In this document: in pieces, positions 28,687 through 38,054 of the stretch
Layout: each line of letters opens with the position of its first letter
Position numbering within the stretch: position 1 is the stretch's first letter
NCBI RefSeq assembly: GCF_000425345.1
Contig: NZ_AUDG01000025.1
Location: forward strand, 1 to 58,875
Origin: Rheinheimera baltica DSM 14885
GTDB lineage: Bacteria; Pseudomonadota; Gammaproteobacteria; Enterobacterales; Alteromonadaceae
Length of the DNA stretch: 58,875 bases
Direction: 5' to 3'
The notes under the pieces: model-generated
What the model saw: only the letters and a program-made list of their open reading frames with translations
Databases searched by the model: none
Told to the model about the DNA's origin: nothing
Translations under genes and position numbers: made by a program

Positions 28687-30456
28687 ATGCGTAAACACCT
28701 TATCCGGCTCTCAGCATTAAGTGTTTTGTTGTTTAGTCATCACGTTTTGGCGCAGTGTGATAGCTCGTTCACCAGCATCAACACCATTCAAGGCACTGCT
28801 GAGACCAGCCCGCTGCTGGCAAAACAACTGAGTACACGCGGTGTCGTAACCGCAATTGTGTATCCTGGCACCAACGCGGCAGGAATCGTGTTGCGTGCTA
28901 TCGCACCCGACAATAGCGCTGCAGCAAACAGCTTATTTATTGCCGACAGCAACGCTGCCGCTCAGTATAAGCCAGGCCAGCAATTACAAGTAACCGGTAC
29001 CGTAACAGAGGTAAATCAGCTTACCCGTCTGGCAAATATCAACGATATTAAACTGTGTGATGGTCAGCACGTCATTACCCCGGTAAACGTACAACTTCCG
29101 GTTGCCACATTACAACAGTGGGAACAGCTAGAAGGTGAGCTGGTTAGCTTTGCGCAAACACTAACCGTTAATGACACCTACAGCCTGGGACGCTATGGCG
29201 AACTCATGTTGGCTGATAAACGCCTTTTGGTCCCCACCGACATTATGCGTCCGGGTAAAGAGGCTATGGCACTGGCTGAGCAACAACTGCGACATACGCT
29301 GGTGTTAGACGATGGCAGCATAAAGCAAAACCCGGACCCGGTGCGGTTTGGCAGCAATATATTAACGGCACAGACAACGGTACGGGTTGGCGATACGGTG
29401 ACACAAGTACAAGGCGTTATTCTACAAAACGAACGTGGTTATTTCTTGTTTCCGACACAGCAACCCCAATATCATGCGCAAAACCCGCGTCCAGCCAACC
29501 CTGATGCTAAGCCGGAAAAAGCGTTACGCATTGCCAGTTTTAATGTACTTAATTACTTTAACGGCTCAGATCAAACACCGGCGTTCCCAACGCGCCGCGG
29601 CGCCGATTCTTTAGCAGAATTTAAGCGCCAACAGGAAAAAACGATTAGTGCATTAGCTGCTCTTGATGCCGATATTATCGGGCTATTAGAAGTCGAAAAT
29701 AATGGTTATGGCGCACAAAGCGCGCTGGCTAGCCTGACAAATGCGCTTAATGCTGTTAGTAAAACCCCCTATCGCTTTATTACTACCTCGGAACAGCCTG
29801 GTACCGACGACATTAAAGTTGCCATGTTGTACCGCCCAGCCAATGTGAGTATCGAGGGTAACGCGGCTATGTTGTTGTCTAGCCCCTTTAATTGGGGCAG
29901 CAGGCCGCCGCTGGCACAAAGCTTTCGTCATTTGGCCAGCAACGAGCTGGTAACGGTAAGCATTAACCACTTTAAGTCAAAAGGCAGTTGTCCAAAAGAC
30001 CCCCTGTCAAAAGACGCCGAACAACAAGATGGACAAGGCTGCTGGAATGCCCTTAGAACCACGTCGGCAAAAGCATTAAGTGACTGGCTGCACACTAACC
30101 CAACCGGCATAGAGACTGACAAACAGATTATTTTGGGTGACTTAAATGCCTACCGGATGGAAGACCCTGTCGTCACGCTTGAGCAACAACACTGGCAGTA
30201 TTTAACCTCAAAAGATGGCGGGCAGTACTCTTATGTTTATCGTGGCCGTACCGGCTCGCTTGACCATGCGCTGGCAAGCACTGCCTTAGCAAAACAACTG
30301 GCTCAGTTTCAGCACTGGTCTATTAACGCCGATGAGCCAACGTTGTTGGATTATAACGTTGAGTTTAAAAGTGATAACTTGCAGCAGCAACTGCACGCAC
30401 CAACACCCTATCGCTCGTCAGATCATGACCCGCTAATCGCGACCTTTCAGTTTTAG
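28687..30456 (+). CDS. Exported ExeM/NucH-type endonuclease
   Basis: A 589-aa secreted or cell-surface DNase of the endonuclease/exonuclease/phosphatase fold. It has a signal peptide (ending LFSHHVLAQ), an OB-fold-like N-terminal half (TRGVVTAIVYPGTNAAGIVL) and a C-terminal nuclease domain with the metal/catalytic motifs LRIASFNVLNYF, IIGLLEVENNG, INHFKSKGSC, LGDLNAYRMEDP and RSSDHDPLIATF. Lacks the C-terminal membrane anchor of some ExeM proteins. The start at 28687 gives a clean signal peptide; 28603 is upstream in frame. Likely role in extracellular DNA use, by family. Confidence 0.88.
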   Translation: MRKHLIRLSALSVLLFSHHVLAQCDSSFTSINTIQGTAETSPLLAKQLSTRGVVTAIVYPGTNAAGIVLRAIAPDNSAAANSLFIADSNAAAQYKPGQQLQVTGTVTEVNQLTRLANINDIKLCDGQHVITPVNVQLPVATLQQWEQLEGELVSFAQTLTVNDTYSLGRYGELMLADKRLLVPTDIMRPGKEAMALAEQQLRHTLVLDDGSIKQNPDPVRFGSNILTAQTTVRVGDTVTQVQGVILQNERGYFLFPTQQPQYHAQNPRPANPDAKPEKALRIASFNVLNYFNGSDQTPAFPTRRGADSLAEFKRQQEKTISALAALDADIIGLLEVENNGYGAQSALASLTNALNAVSKTPYRFITTSEQPGTDDIKVAMLYRPANVSIEGNAAMLLSSPFNWGSRPPLAQSFRHLASNELVTVSINHFKSKGSCPKDPLSKDAEQQDGQGCWNALRTTSAKALSDWLHTNPTGIETDKQIILGDLNAYRMEDPVVTLEQQHWQYLTSKDGGQYSYVYRGRTGSLDHALASTALAKQLAQFQHWSINADEPTLLDYNVEFKSDNLQQQLHAPTPYRSSDHDPLIATFQF

Positions 30457-30464
30457 TGGCCCTG

Positions 30465-30500
30465 TTCAGGGGCAAACCGTTAACACTGTTTGCCCCTGAA
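30465..30500 (+). terminator. Long inverted repeat after the nuclease gene
   Basis: Perfect 13-bp arms (TTCAGGGGCAAAC and its complement) with a 10-base loop, 8 bp after the nuclease stop. No T-run follows; probably a 3'-end structure. Confidence 0.5.
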
Positions 30501-30586
30501 AGCCCAAGCATAATTGCAATAAACAGTTGCGTGCTATTTGCCTGTTGCTTTAAGGTGAGGTTCAGTTAAAGCAGCGGGCGGTTTCT

Positions 30587-31483
30587 ATGTCACACAAAAA
30601 TCCTATTATTGCCATCACCGGTTCGTCGGGTGCGGGTACAACAACAACAACAACAGCGTTTCAGCATATTTTCCGCACACTAGACATTAACGCAGCGTTT
30701 GTTGAAGGAGACTGCTTCCACCGTTTTAGCCGACCAGAAATGGAAGTCGCGATACGCAAAGCCAAAGAACAAGGCCGTTACATTAGCTACTTTGGCGCAG
30801 AAGCCAACGATTTTGGTGCCCTGGAAAGCTTTTTTTCCAGCTATGGTGACACCGGCGGCGGTAAAATTCGCCACTATCTACATACCTTTGACGAAGCAGT
30901 ACCTTATAACCAGTTACCAGGTACTTTTACACCGTGGCAAGATTTACGCGCCAATACCGACTTGTTATTTTATGAGGGGTTGCATGGTGGTGCAGTAACT
31001 GACGAGCATGATGTCGCCAAACATGTTGACCTGCTTATTGGTATGGTGCCTATTGTTAACTTAGAATGGATCCAAAAAATTATTCGCGATACCTCAGAAC
31101 GTGGCCACTCACGCGAAGCGGTACAAGCCAGCATTGTGCGCAGTATGGACGACTACATCAACCATATTACGCCGCAGTTTTCACGCACGCATATCAACTT
31201 TCAACGTGTGCCTACCGTTGATACTTCTAACCCGTTTAGTGCCAAAGACATTCCGTCATTAGATGAAAGTTTTGTCGTGATCCGTTTTCGCGGTATCAAG
31301 CATGTTGATTTCCCGTATTACCTGCGAATGATCAATGGCTCTTTTATGTCGCGGGTAAATACCTTGGTGGTGCCAGGCGGCAAAATGGGCCTGGCGATGG
31401 AGCTAATATTAACACCGCTGGTAGAAGAGCTGATGATTAAACGGCGCCAGGCTCGCGGTCAGGTCGATTGGCTGGGTACCTAA
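30587..31483 (+). CDS. prkB: Phosphoribulokinase-like protein PrkB
   Basis: A 298-aa P-loop kinase of the proteobacterial PrkB type. The P-loop is GSSGAGTTTTT (residues about 12-22), followed by FVEGDCFHRF and the FYEGLHGG segment. Related to Calvin-cycle phosphoribulokinase, but no RuBisCO gene is present here and the E. coli counterpart has no established role. Transcribed alone; a structured repeat follows its stop. Confidence 0.9.
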   Translation: MSHKNPIIAITGSSGAGTTTTTTAFQHIFRTLDINAAFVEGDCFHRFSRPEMEVAIRKAKEQGRYISYFGAEANDFGALESFFSSYGDTGGGKIRHYLHTFDEAVPYNQLPGTFTPWQDLRANTDLLFYEGLHGGAVTDEHDVAKHVDLLIGMVPIVNLEWIQKIIRDTSERGHSREAVQASIVRSMDDYINHITPQFSRTHINFQRVPTVDTSNPFSAKDIPSLDESFVVIRFRGIKHVDFPYYLRMINGSFMSRVNTLVVPGGKMGLAMELILTPLVEELMIKRRQARGQVDWLGT

Positions 31484-31859
31484 ACAAGAAGACCCTAAGC
31501 CTTGTTTGAGCGTCACAAACCGGATTACCCACACCAACACGCCGTAAATACTTCCCTGTAGGCTCGTTTACGCCCGTCCAGGGCTTCAACGGTTGATTTA
31601 GGGCAACCCGGTTTGTTCTTTCAGCATCCGTCATAGCGCCAAAATACTGGTTACAAAACCAACAGCACTACAATTTTCATTTCCGCTAGCACCCATCATA
31701 CCGTTGCTTCTGCTTTACAAAACACCAATTTTCAGCCGTTTAGCGAATGTCAAGACCGCAAAGGCCAATAAATTTATACTTTTGTTTAAATAATAACCTT
31801 TGCTTTGGCGGAAAAAATCCGTAAACTTGGCGCCCCTTAAGGGTAGAGCCTTGGATTCA
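31484..31859. other. Intergenic region prkB-dusB
   Basis: No gene is supported. The first part holds a stem-loop repeat (31515-31616); the last 200 bp are AT-rich and probably contain the dusB-fis promoter, whose activity in related species is growth-rate controlled. No exact promoter is assigned. Confidence 0.6.
31515..31616. repeat. Covarying stem-loop repeat, copy 1
   Basis: About 102 bp closed by perfect 9-bp arms (ACAAACCGG 31515-31523 with 31608-31616). A second pairing TTACCC/GGGCAA has one mismatch. The core (ACGCCGTAAA... GGCTCGTTT... GGGCTTCAACGGTTG) is shared with the copy at 33283-33388, whose arms have a different sequence. Confidence 0.75.
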
Positions 31860-32834
31860 GTGGTGCGCATAGGTCCATATCAGTTAGCGAACAAGGTAAT
31901 TTGTGCTCCGATGGCTGGAGTGACTGATCACACTTTTCGTGAGCTTTGCCGGCGTTTTGGTGCAGCGTTAGCTGTGTCGGAAATGCTGTCGAGCAATCCG
32001 CTGGTCTGGCAAAGCGAAAAATCACAAAATCGCATGGGCCATCGTCAGGAGTCGGGTATTCGTTCCGTGCAAATTGCCGGAGCAGATCCCCAGCAGATGG
32101 CGGACGCCGCCCAGTACAATGTTGAGATTGGTGCCGATATTATCGACATCAATATGGGTTGTCCGGCAAAAAAGGTGAACAAGAAACTGGCGGGTTCTGC
32201 CTTGTTGCAGTACCCAGACTTAGTGGAGCAAATTGTTCGCGCAGTGGTCGATGCGGTAAAGGTACCGGTTACCTTGAAAATTCGCACTGGCTGGGACCCT
32301 GACAACAGAAACGGCATTCAGATTGCCCGTATTGCCCAAGATAATGGCATACAGGCACTGGCAGTACATGGCAGAACGAAAGCCTGCATGTATAAAGGTG
32401 GAGCGGAATATGACACCATCCGCGCCATAAAACAAAGTGTAACGATACCGGTAATTGCCAATGGCGATATTACCGGGCCGGAAAAAGCACGCTATGTGCT
32501 GGATTACACCGGAGCCGACGCCATAATGATTGGTCGTGCGGCACAAGGTCGGCCATGGATTTTCCGCGAAGTGGTGCATTACCTGGCCACTGGCGACAAA
32601 CTGGCGCCGCCGTGTATTTCGGAAGTGCGCCAGATTATGCTGGAACATGTGCAGGGTTTACACCAGCTTTATGGTGAGCTCGCCGGTTCTCGCATTGCCC
32701 GCAAACATGTGGGCTGGTATTTAGCCGAGCATGACAAGCTCGGTGTGTTTCGTAGTGAATTCAATGGCATTGAGCAGGCAGATGTTCAGCTCAACGCCTT
32801 AAATGACTATTTTCATCAACTAGCAGCAACCTAA
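31860..32834 (+). CDS. dusB: tRNA-dihydrouridine synthase B
   Basis: An FMN enzyme reducing uridine to dihydrouridine at tRNA position 17. Visible are VICAPMAGVTDHTFRELCRR, INMGCPAKKVNKK with the catalytic Cys, VPVTLKIRTGWD and IMIGRAAQGRPWIF. No ATG gives a clean start; GTG codons at 31860 and 31863 fit the family N-terminus (RIGPYQL) best, while TTG at 31851 or 31800 remain possible. It is followed by fis at 17 bp, the conserved dusB-fis operon. Confidence 0.93.
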   Translation: MVRIGPYQLANKVICAPMAGVTDHTFRELCRRFGAALAVSEMLSSNPLVWQSEKSQNRMGHRQESGIRSVQIAGADPQQMADAAQYNVEIGADIIDINMGCPAKKVNKKLAGSALLQYPDLVEQIVRAVVDAVKVPVTLKIRTGWDPDNRNGIQIARIAQDNGIQALAVHGRTKACMYKGGAEYDTIRAIKQSVTIPVIANGDITGPEKARYVLDYTGADAIMIGRAAQGRPWIFREVVHYLATGDKLAPPCISEVRQIMLEHVQGLHQLYGELAGSRIARKHVGWYLAEHDKLGVFRSEFNGIEQADVQLNALNDYFHQLAAT

Positions 32835-32851
32835 CGTAAAAGAGAAAAGCA

Positions 32852-33142
32852 ATGTTTAATTCGAACGTTACTTCGCCATTTATTACTAACGCCCACGTAC
32901 AAACGCAGGAAAAGCCACAAGCTTTAAGCACTGCCGCGCAAAAAGCAGTCGCTAACTACCTGCAGCAATTAAACGGACAGGACGTTGACGATTTATATGA
33001 ACTGGTATTATCTGAATTAGAGCGTCCTTTACTGGAAGAAGTGATGAAATATACCCGCGGTAATCAAACCCGCGCAGCCAACCTGATGGGCATCAACCGC
33101 GGTACGCTGCGTAAGAAGTTAAAGCAATACGGCATGAGCTAA
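32852..33142 (+). CDS. fis: Nucleoid protein and transcription factor Fis
   Basis: A 96-aa DNA-bending protein. The C-terminal helix-turn-helix ([35 protein letters not shown] without interruption, residues about 60-95) is nearly identical to Fis of other gammaproteobacteria; the N-terminal beta-hairpin arm region is more divergent. Co-transcribed with dusB. Confidence 0.97.
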   Translation: MFNSNVTSPFITNAHVQTQEKPQALSTAAQKAVANYLQQLNGQDVDDLYELVLSELERPLLEEVMKYTRGNQTRAANLMGINRGTLRKKLKQYGMS

Positions 33143-33169
33143 TGCCCACGCGGGGTTAGCCCCGCTACT

Positions 33170-33191
33170 AAGCACCTTCGGGTGCTTTTTT
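33170..33191 (+). terminator. Rho-independent terminator after fis
   Basis: AAGCACC-TTCG-GGTGCTT stem with tetraloop and T-run, preceded by another hairpin (GCGGGG/CCCCGC, 33150-33165). Confidence 0.92.
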
Positions 33192-33282
33192 ATTGGCTGC
33201 GCCTGAGGAATTTTACGCATTAGATTCCGCATTAACCCCGGTACTCAGGCACAGACAACATAGATATCGAACTAAGATTGTG

Positions 33283-33388
33283 GCAGCTGCCACCTTGCTC
33301 ACGCCAACACGCCGTAAACCCATCCATGGGGGCTCGTTTCCGCCCATCCGGGGCTTCAACGGTTGGCTTAGAGCAAGCCGGCAGCTGC
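33283..33388. repeat. Covarying stem-loop repeat, copy 2
   Basis: About 106 bp closed by perfect arms (GCAGCTGCC 33283-33291 with 33380-33388) and a second stem TTGCTC/GAGCAA (33295-33300 with 33371-33376). Core shared with copy 1 at 31515-31616, but arms replaced by different complementary sequence. It accounts for most of the 309-bp gap between fis and purH, in which no gene is seen. Confidence 0.75.
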
Positions 33389-33451
33389 GATGCACTAAAC
33401 TCGCTGTAATTAGTGTAACCCGATTTCTGCAAGCTAAATGAGAGTCTAAGC

Positions 33452-35038
33452 ATGACGACATTAAGACCTATCCGCCGCGCACTATTAAGTGTGTCCGACA
33501 AAACCGGTATCGTAGAATTTGCTCGCGCCCTGGCCGCGCAACAGGTTGAAATTCTCTCTACCGGTGGTACCGCAAAATTACTGGCCGAACAAGGCATCAA
33601 GGTAATTGAAGTATCGGATTACACCGGTCACCCGGAAATTATGGACGGCCGGGTTAAAACCCTACATCCGAAAATTCATGGCGGCATTTTAGCGCGTCGC
33701 GGCACGGATGAAGCCGTCATGGCTGACAACAACATTGGCCCAATCGATTTAGTGGTGGTTAACTTGTATCCGTTTGCCAGCACTGTTGCTAAAGCCGGTT
33801 GTACGCTGGAAGATGCCATTGAAAATATCGACATCGGCGGCCCCACTATGGTGCGAGCAGCAGCGAAAAACCACAAAGACGTTACCATTATTGTTAACGC
33901 TAAAGACTACGATATCGTTGTAGCAGAAATGCAAGCCAACGGCGGTGCCACTACCCACGCTACCCGCTTTAGCCTGGCAATAAGTGCGTTTGAACACACA
34001 GCGCAATATGATGGCATGATTGCCAACTACTTTGGCGCCATGTTACCGGCCTACGATACACCATTGGAACCTGCAACCAAGTTCCCGCGCACCTTCAATA
34101 GCCAGTTCGTAAAAAAACAAGATTTACGTTACGGCGAAAACAGCCACCAAAGTGCGGCGTTTTATGTGCAAGAGGGCGCTAGCGAAGCCTCTGTGTCTAC
34201 GGCCACTCAGTTGCAAGGTAAGGCGTTGTCTTACAACAACATCGCCGACACTGACGCTGCACTGGAATGCGTAAAAGAATTCAATGAACCGGCCTGCGTT
34301 ATTGTTAAACACGCTAACCCTTGTGGCGTGGCTATTGGCGATTCAATCCTTGATGCCTACAACCGTGCCTATAAAACTGATCCAACTTCGGCCTTTGGCG
34401 GCATTATCGCCTTCAACCGTGAGCTGGATGAAACCACTGCCAAAGAAATTGTCAGCCGTCAGTTTGTTGAAGTGATTATTGCGCCTTCTGCAACAGACGC
34501 TGCCGTAGCGGTAGTGGCTAGCAAACCAAACGTGCGTTTATTAGTGTGTGGCGAGTTTAGCGCAGCTGCACCGGCACTAGATGTTAAACAAGTAAACGGT
34601 GGCATGTTGTTGCAAGACCGCGACCAGGCCAAAATCACCGCTGATGATTTAAAAGTGGTTACCCAGCGCCAGCCAACCGAGCAAGAGCTTAAAGACTTAC
34701 TGTTTTGCTGGAAAGTGGCCAAGTTTGTTAAATCAAACGCTATTGTTTACGTAAAAGACAGCATGACCATTGGTGTTGGCGCCGGCCAAATGAGCCGTGT
34801 GTACAGCGCGAAAATTGCTGGTATTAAGGCTGCCGACGAGAACTTAGAAGTAAAAGGGTCCGTAATGGCCTCTGACGCCTTTTTCCCGTTCCGTGACGGT
34901 ATCGATGCTGCAGCCGCTGCAGGCATTACCGCAGTGATCCAGCCAGGTGGCTCAATGCGCGACGCTGAAGTTATCGCCGCCGCAGATGAGCACGGCATGG
35001 CAATGGTATTTACCGGCGTACGTCATTTCCGCCATTAA
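33452..35038 (+). CDS. purH: Bifunctional AICAR transformylase/IMP cyclohydrolase
   Basis: A 528-aa enzyme of the last two purine steps. The N-terminal MGS-like cyclohydrolase domain ([36 protein letters not shown]) and the C-terminal transformylase domain ([33 protein letters not shown]) are complete. Normal length. Confidence 0.97.
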   Translation: MTTLRPIRRALLSVSDKTGIVEFARALAAQQVEILSTGGTAKLLAEQGIKVIEVSDYTGHPEIMDGRVKTLHPKIHGGILARRGTDEAVMADNNIGPIDLVVVNLYPFASTVAKAGCTLEDAIENIDIGGPTMVRAAAKNHKDVTIIVNAKDYDIVVAEMQANGGATTHATRFSLAISAFEHTAQYDGMIANYFGAMLPAYDTPLEPATKFPRTFNSQFVKKQDLRYGENSHQSAAFYVQEGASEASVSTATQLQGKALSYNNIADTDAALECVKEFNEPACVIVKHANPCGVAIGDSILDAYNRAYKTDPTSAFGGIIAFNRELDETTAKEIVSRQFVEVIIAPSATDAAVAVVASKPNVRLLVCGEFSAAAPALDVKQVNGGMLLQDRDQAKITADDLKVVTQRQPTEQELKDLLFCWKVAKFVKSNAIVYVKDSMTIGVGAGQMSRVYSAKIAGIKAADENLEVKGSVMASDAFFPFRDGIDAAAAAGITAVIQPGGSMRDAEVIAAADEHGMAMVFTGVRHFRH

Positions 35039-35071
35039 TAACATGCGCTATTAAGCATTTGCTTTAGTTAT

Positions 35072-35098
35072 AAAAAGGTCGCTTTGCGGCCTTTTTAA
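35072..35098. terminator. Bidirectional terminator between purH and 2OG oxygenase gene
   Basis: Stem AAAAAGGTCGC/GCGGCCTTTTT (one G-T pair) with loop TTT, between convergent genes. Confidence 0.85.
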
Positions 35099-35099
35099 T

Positions 35100-35450
35100 T
35101 TATTGCTTTAACCAGCCAATACTCAGCAAATAACGGCTGCCCTGCTCTACTTTGCTAACGGCATGTTCGCACAGATCGGGCCGGAAAAATTTAATGCGGC
35201 TGCTTTGATAAATTGGCGTAGCGCAGATAAAGTCACCGCCTTTTTTAGCCTCCTTTAACACAATGTTCAGCCGGTAATGTTTGCCACTGCTTAGCATATC
35301 TTTATGCGGCGGTACTTCGCAGCCTTGCGGAAAACGCAGTAAATAACAGTCAAACTTAATTGGCCAATATGCGCCAGCCAGCAACATTTTGTCATATCCG
35401 GAAAGCTGACGGCCTTTTTGCCAGCGAAGTAACTGCCTGAAAATGCTCAT
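35100..35450 (-). CDS. Small 2OG-Fe(II) oxygenase-like protein
   Basis: A 116-aa protein with the iron/2OG ligand set of the dioxygenase superfamily: H49-x-D51 (PPHKD), H96 (CEHAVS) and R106, in a compact cupin-type fold. Substrate unknown. Its start overlaps the stop of the upstream YtfP-like gene by 4 bp, so the two form a translationally coupled pair. Confidence 0.7.
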   Translation of the reverse strand: MSIFRQLLRWQKGRQLSGYDKMLLAGAYWPIKFDCYLLRFPQGCEVPPHKDMLSSGKHYRLNIVLKEAKKGGDFICATPIYQSSRIKFFRPDLCEHAVSKVEQGSRYLLSIGWLKQ

Positions 35451-35851
35451 TCAATACCCTGATTCAGAAAATCGCCAGACAGAATGCATGCCATGCCGTC
35501 AACGTTAAGGTTATACAAATACACCCAGCAGGTTATGTTATCACCGTTCTCAAGCTTCACCTGCTGCAGTTCGCGCCGGTATTCCTGCGGTTTCGCAAAC
35601 GCCGCACTGCAAGCCTCATAATGGTCGAGTTCAGCGAGCATAAGATCTGGCTGCAGCAACTGGTATAACTCACCTACGACCAAATCGGCCGGATTTAACG
35701 ATGCCACAACCCCCGGATAATGGGCAATCTGATACAACCGGCCCTGATAATGCGCCCTACCAATAAAGCAGCTACCGGTTGCTAGCAACTTATGCATAGG
35801 GTGTCTGGCAGAGCGGCGTAAGGTGCCGTAGACAAACAAATAATTCTGCAT
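35447..35851 (-). CDS. YtfP/AIG2-type gamma-glutamylcyclotransferase-like protein
   Basis: A 134-aa GGCT-fold protein. The substrate-loop motif is VYGTLR (residues 7-12) and the likely catalytic acid is E79 in LDHYEA. Distinct from the ChaC-type protein at 1654-2220. Role unclear in bacteria; possibly gamma-glutamylamine metabolism. Coupled with the 2OG-oxygenase-like gene. Confidence 0.8.
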   Translation of the reverse strand: MQNYLFVYGTLRRSARHPMHKLLATGSCFIGRAHYQGRLYQIAHYPGVVASLNPADLVVGELYQLLQPDLMLAELDHYEACSAAFAKPQEYRRELQQVKLENGDNITCWVYLYNLNVDGMACILSGDFLNQGIE

Positions 35852-35951
35852 TTTTAGTCATTGATCAATATCGAATAAAACACTTTACCAACATTTTCGT
35901 TTCATATATAACTTCAGCCGCATTTTGCAGTTAAATAAAATAGGATGTTTT

Positions 35952-36527
35952 ATGTTGTTTAAAAAAATGGTGTTAGTTGCTGCAGTAATTGGTAGTTTCG
36001 CTGCACAAGCAGAGGTTCAGAACTTTTATGTTGGTGGTCAATACAATAAGACTACGTTAGAAGAAAATGAAAGTGGGTTTTCTGGTTCTGTTGATTTTGG
36101 CAGCATTACTGCTTTAGCAGGCTACAAATTTAATGATTACCTTGCTGTAGAAGCTCGCTTTGGTACTGGAGTAAAAGATAAGTCATCAAACGAAGACGGC
36201 TATAAAGAAAGCTTTGGCGTAGATATGCAAACTATGTTGGTTGCCAAAGCAAGCTATAACTTGTCCAATGAATTTTCAGTATTTGCAGTTGCTGGTTACA
36301 GCAAAACAGATTTCAAATACGAAGAGTCTGAGCCTGGTTACTCTTTTTCAGAAACTGACTCATTAAATGGCCTGGCGCTCGGTATTGGTGCGGAATTCAA
36401 ATTTTCCAATAACGTCGCAGTTAACCTGGAGTATGTCATGTTGCCAGATAAAACTTTCCGCGACGGTTCATACTCATTTAAATTAGAATCTAATAATCTA
36501 TCGCTTGGCGTAAATTACTTTTTCTAA
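35952..36527 (+). CDS. OmpA/OprF-type small outer-membrane beta-barrel protein
   Basis: A 191-aa protein with a signal peptide (MLFKKMVLVAAVIGSFAAQA) and an eight-strand barrel pattern (VQNFYVGGQYNKTTLEE; ITALAGYKFNDYLAVEARFG; LSLGVNYFF) ending in Phe. No peptidoglycan-binding OmpA domain follows, so it is of the OmpX/W-like barrel-only type (PF13505-like). The start follows AGGATGTTTT; the frame upstream (35925) is an extension. Confidence 0.8.
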   Translation: MLFKKMVLVAAVIGSFAAQAEVQNFYVGGQYNKTTLEENESGFSGSVDFGSITALAGYKFNDYLAVEARFGTGVKDKSSNEDGYKESFGVDMQTMLVAKASYNLSNEFSVFAVAGYSKTDFKYEESEPGYSFSETDSLNGLALGIGAEFKFSNNVAVNLEYVMLPDKTFRDGSYSFKLESNNLSLGVNYFF

Positions 36528-36579
36528 TCCCATTTGAACCAGGCTTAGTTTAAGCTTGGTTCAATCCACACTGGTTACA

Positions 36580-37062
36580 CTACATAAATTTGGCTGGTAT
36601 TGACCATTCGAGTTGAAAGCTGTTTTGGTCAGCCTGATAACACAAGCAGGTTAAAGACGCTTTTTTAATCTTAAATGCCATGTTTTCGCTGCCGAGTAAG
36701 CTACCGATAAGCAACGATAAGTCTGGTTCGTGGCCTACCAATAAGGCGTGTGTGGGCAGTTCTGCTAGCAACTGTTGTAGCTGTTGATATGCAAACTGAC
36801 TGTCTGTTGTAAGTGCCAACCATTCTAGTTCCTGCACAGCAGGCAAACCCGCTTCTTTACGCACTATGGCGGCGGTTTGTGCCGCGCGCGGATACGGGCT
36901 GCTAAACACCGCTTCTGGCACAATAGCATTACGCTGCATAAAAGCTGCGACACGGCGTGCTTGCAACCGACCTTTTTCTATCAGGCAGCGGTCTATATCC
37001 AGCTGGTTTGGCCGAATAACCTCTGCGGTAGCGTGTCGTAAAAAATATAAGTATTTATCCAT
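36580..37062 (-). CDS. sixA: Phosphohistidine phosphatase SixA
   Basis: A 160-aa histidine-phosphatase-superfamily protein that in E. coli dephosphorylates His-phosphorylated phosphotransfer proteins. RHG-like motif FLRHATAE with the active His near residue 8, SSPYPRAAQTA, and the second His in LLVGHEPDLS. The start at 37062 puts the motif at the N-terminus as in the family. Divergent from the thioesterase gene. Confidence 0.88.
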   Translation of the reverse strand: MDKYLYFLRHATAEVIRPNQLDIDRCLIEKGRLQARRVAAFMQRNAIVPEAVFSSPYPRAAQTAAIVRKEAGLPAVQELEWLALTTDSQFAYQQLQQLLAELPTHALLVGHEPDLSLLIGSLLGSENMAFKIKKASLTCLCYQADQNSFQLEWSIPAKFM

Positions 37063-37189
37063 AGCGGCGCAGTTATAGCATGCTATTAAGACAGAATTAT
37101 GACACAACAATCATCAACTGACTGGCCAAGAAGTTATTCATAAAAATATGTTAGCATGCCGCAACTTGGCCATATTTAGGGACATTTAA

Positions 37190-37984
37190 ATGCATTTTTA
37201 TCAGGTTATACAGCAGTTCAACGCAGAAAACAGCGACGAACATGGTATTGATGTACCGCCGCATTGGGGACAGGGGCGTGCGGTATTTGGCGGTATGGCA
37301 GCTGCACTTGCTATGGCGCATCTGCTACCCGTTATTCCCGCGGGTATGCCGCTTCGTTCCGTGTCGGTGTCTTTTGTCGCGCCATTAAATGCCGGGGCTG
37401 CAACGGTGCGCCGGCGTATTCTGCGCCAGGGTAAGTCGGTTATTCAGGCGCAGGCCGAAATTGAACAAGACGGTCAAATTGCGCTGGTACTTTTAGCCAG
37501 CTTTGGTGCGCCGCGACAATCACAACATCAGTTGGTTGCAGATACTGCACCGCAGTGGCAAACAGAAAAAGTACACACCTTACCCAAACAAGGCCAGGTA
37601 CCGGAATTTACCACCCATTTTGATTACCGCATTAGCCATGGCCAACTACCATTTAGCGCCAGCCCACTGCGCCAGTTGGGTGGCGATATTCGTATGGCAG
37701 GCAGTGAGAGCAGCCAAGCCGGTATACTGGAACTGTTAGCGTTAGTTGATGCCTGGCCACCGGTTAGCCTAACTTTGCTAAATCAGCCTGCACCGGCCAG
37801 TTCGCTTACCTGGACTATCGAGTTTATAGCGCATGATTTGCCGTTTACTAACACCGATTGGTGGCGTTATCTGGCTGAAATTGAATTTGGTGCAGAGGGT
37901 TACCACCACATTTCTGCAAAATTATGGCAGCCGGATGGCAAATTAGCGGCCATAAGCCGGCAAACGGTTACAGTATTTGCGTAG
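37190..37984 (+). CDS. Acyl-CoA thioesterase family protein
   Basis: A 264-aa double-hotdog protein of the TesB/4HBT_3 type. The N-terminal hotdog contains WGQGRAVFGGMAAALAMAHL and SVSVSFVAPLNAGAATVRRRIL; the second repeat includes VSLTLLNQPAPASSLTWTIEF. Presumed to hydrolyse acyl-CoA esters in the cytoplasm; substrate unknown. Confidence 0.8.
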   Translation: MHFYQVIQQFNAENSDEHGIDVPPHWGQGRAVFGGMAAALAMAHLLPVIPAGMPLRSVSVSFVAPLNAGAATVRRRILRQGKSVIQAQAEIEQDGQIALVLLASFGAPRQSQHQLVADTAPQWQTEKVHTLPKQGQVPEFTTHFDYRISHGQLPFSASPLRQLGGDIRMAGSESSQAGILELLALVDAWPPVSLTLLNQPAPASSLTWTIEFIAHDLPFTNTDWWRYLAEIEFGAEGYHHISAKLWQPDGKLAAISRQTVTVFA

Positions 37985-38005
37985 TACTTGGCGCCAGTTA
38001 GCTTA

Positions 38006-38030
38006 GAGCCTGCTTGTTTAATGCAGGCTC
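38006..38030. terminator. Bidirectional hairpin between thioesterase and diguanylate cyclase genes
   Basis: GAGCCTGC/GCAGGCTC stem, with an outer GGCGC/GCGCC pairing (37990-38040), between convergent genes. Confidence 0.55.
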
Positions 38031-38054
38031 GCTTAGCGCCTATGTCTATAGCGT

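Noticed and set aside
33193-33441. Overlapping frames on both strands in the fis-purH gap
   Set aside because: They read through the inverted repeats of the stem-loop element and lack family signs.
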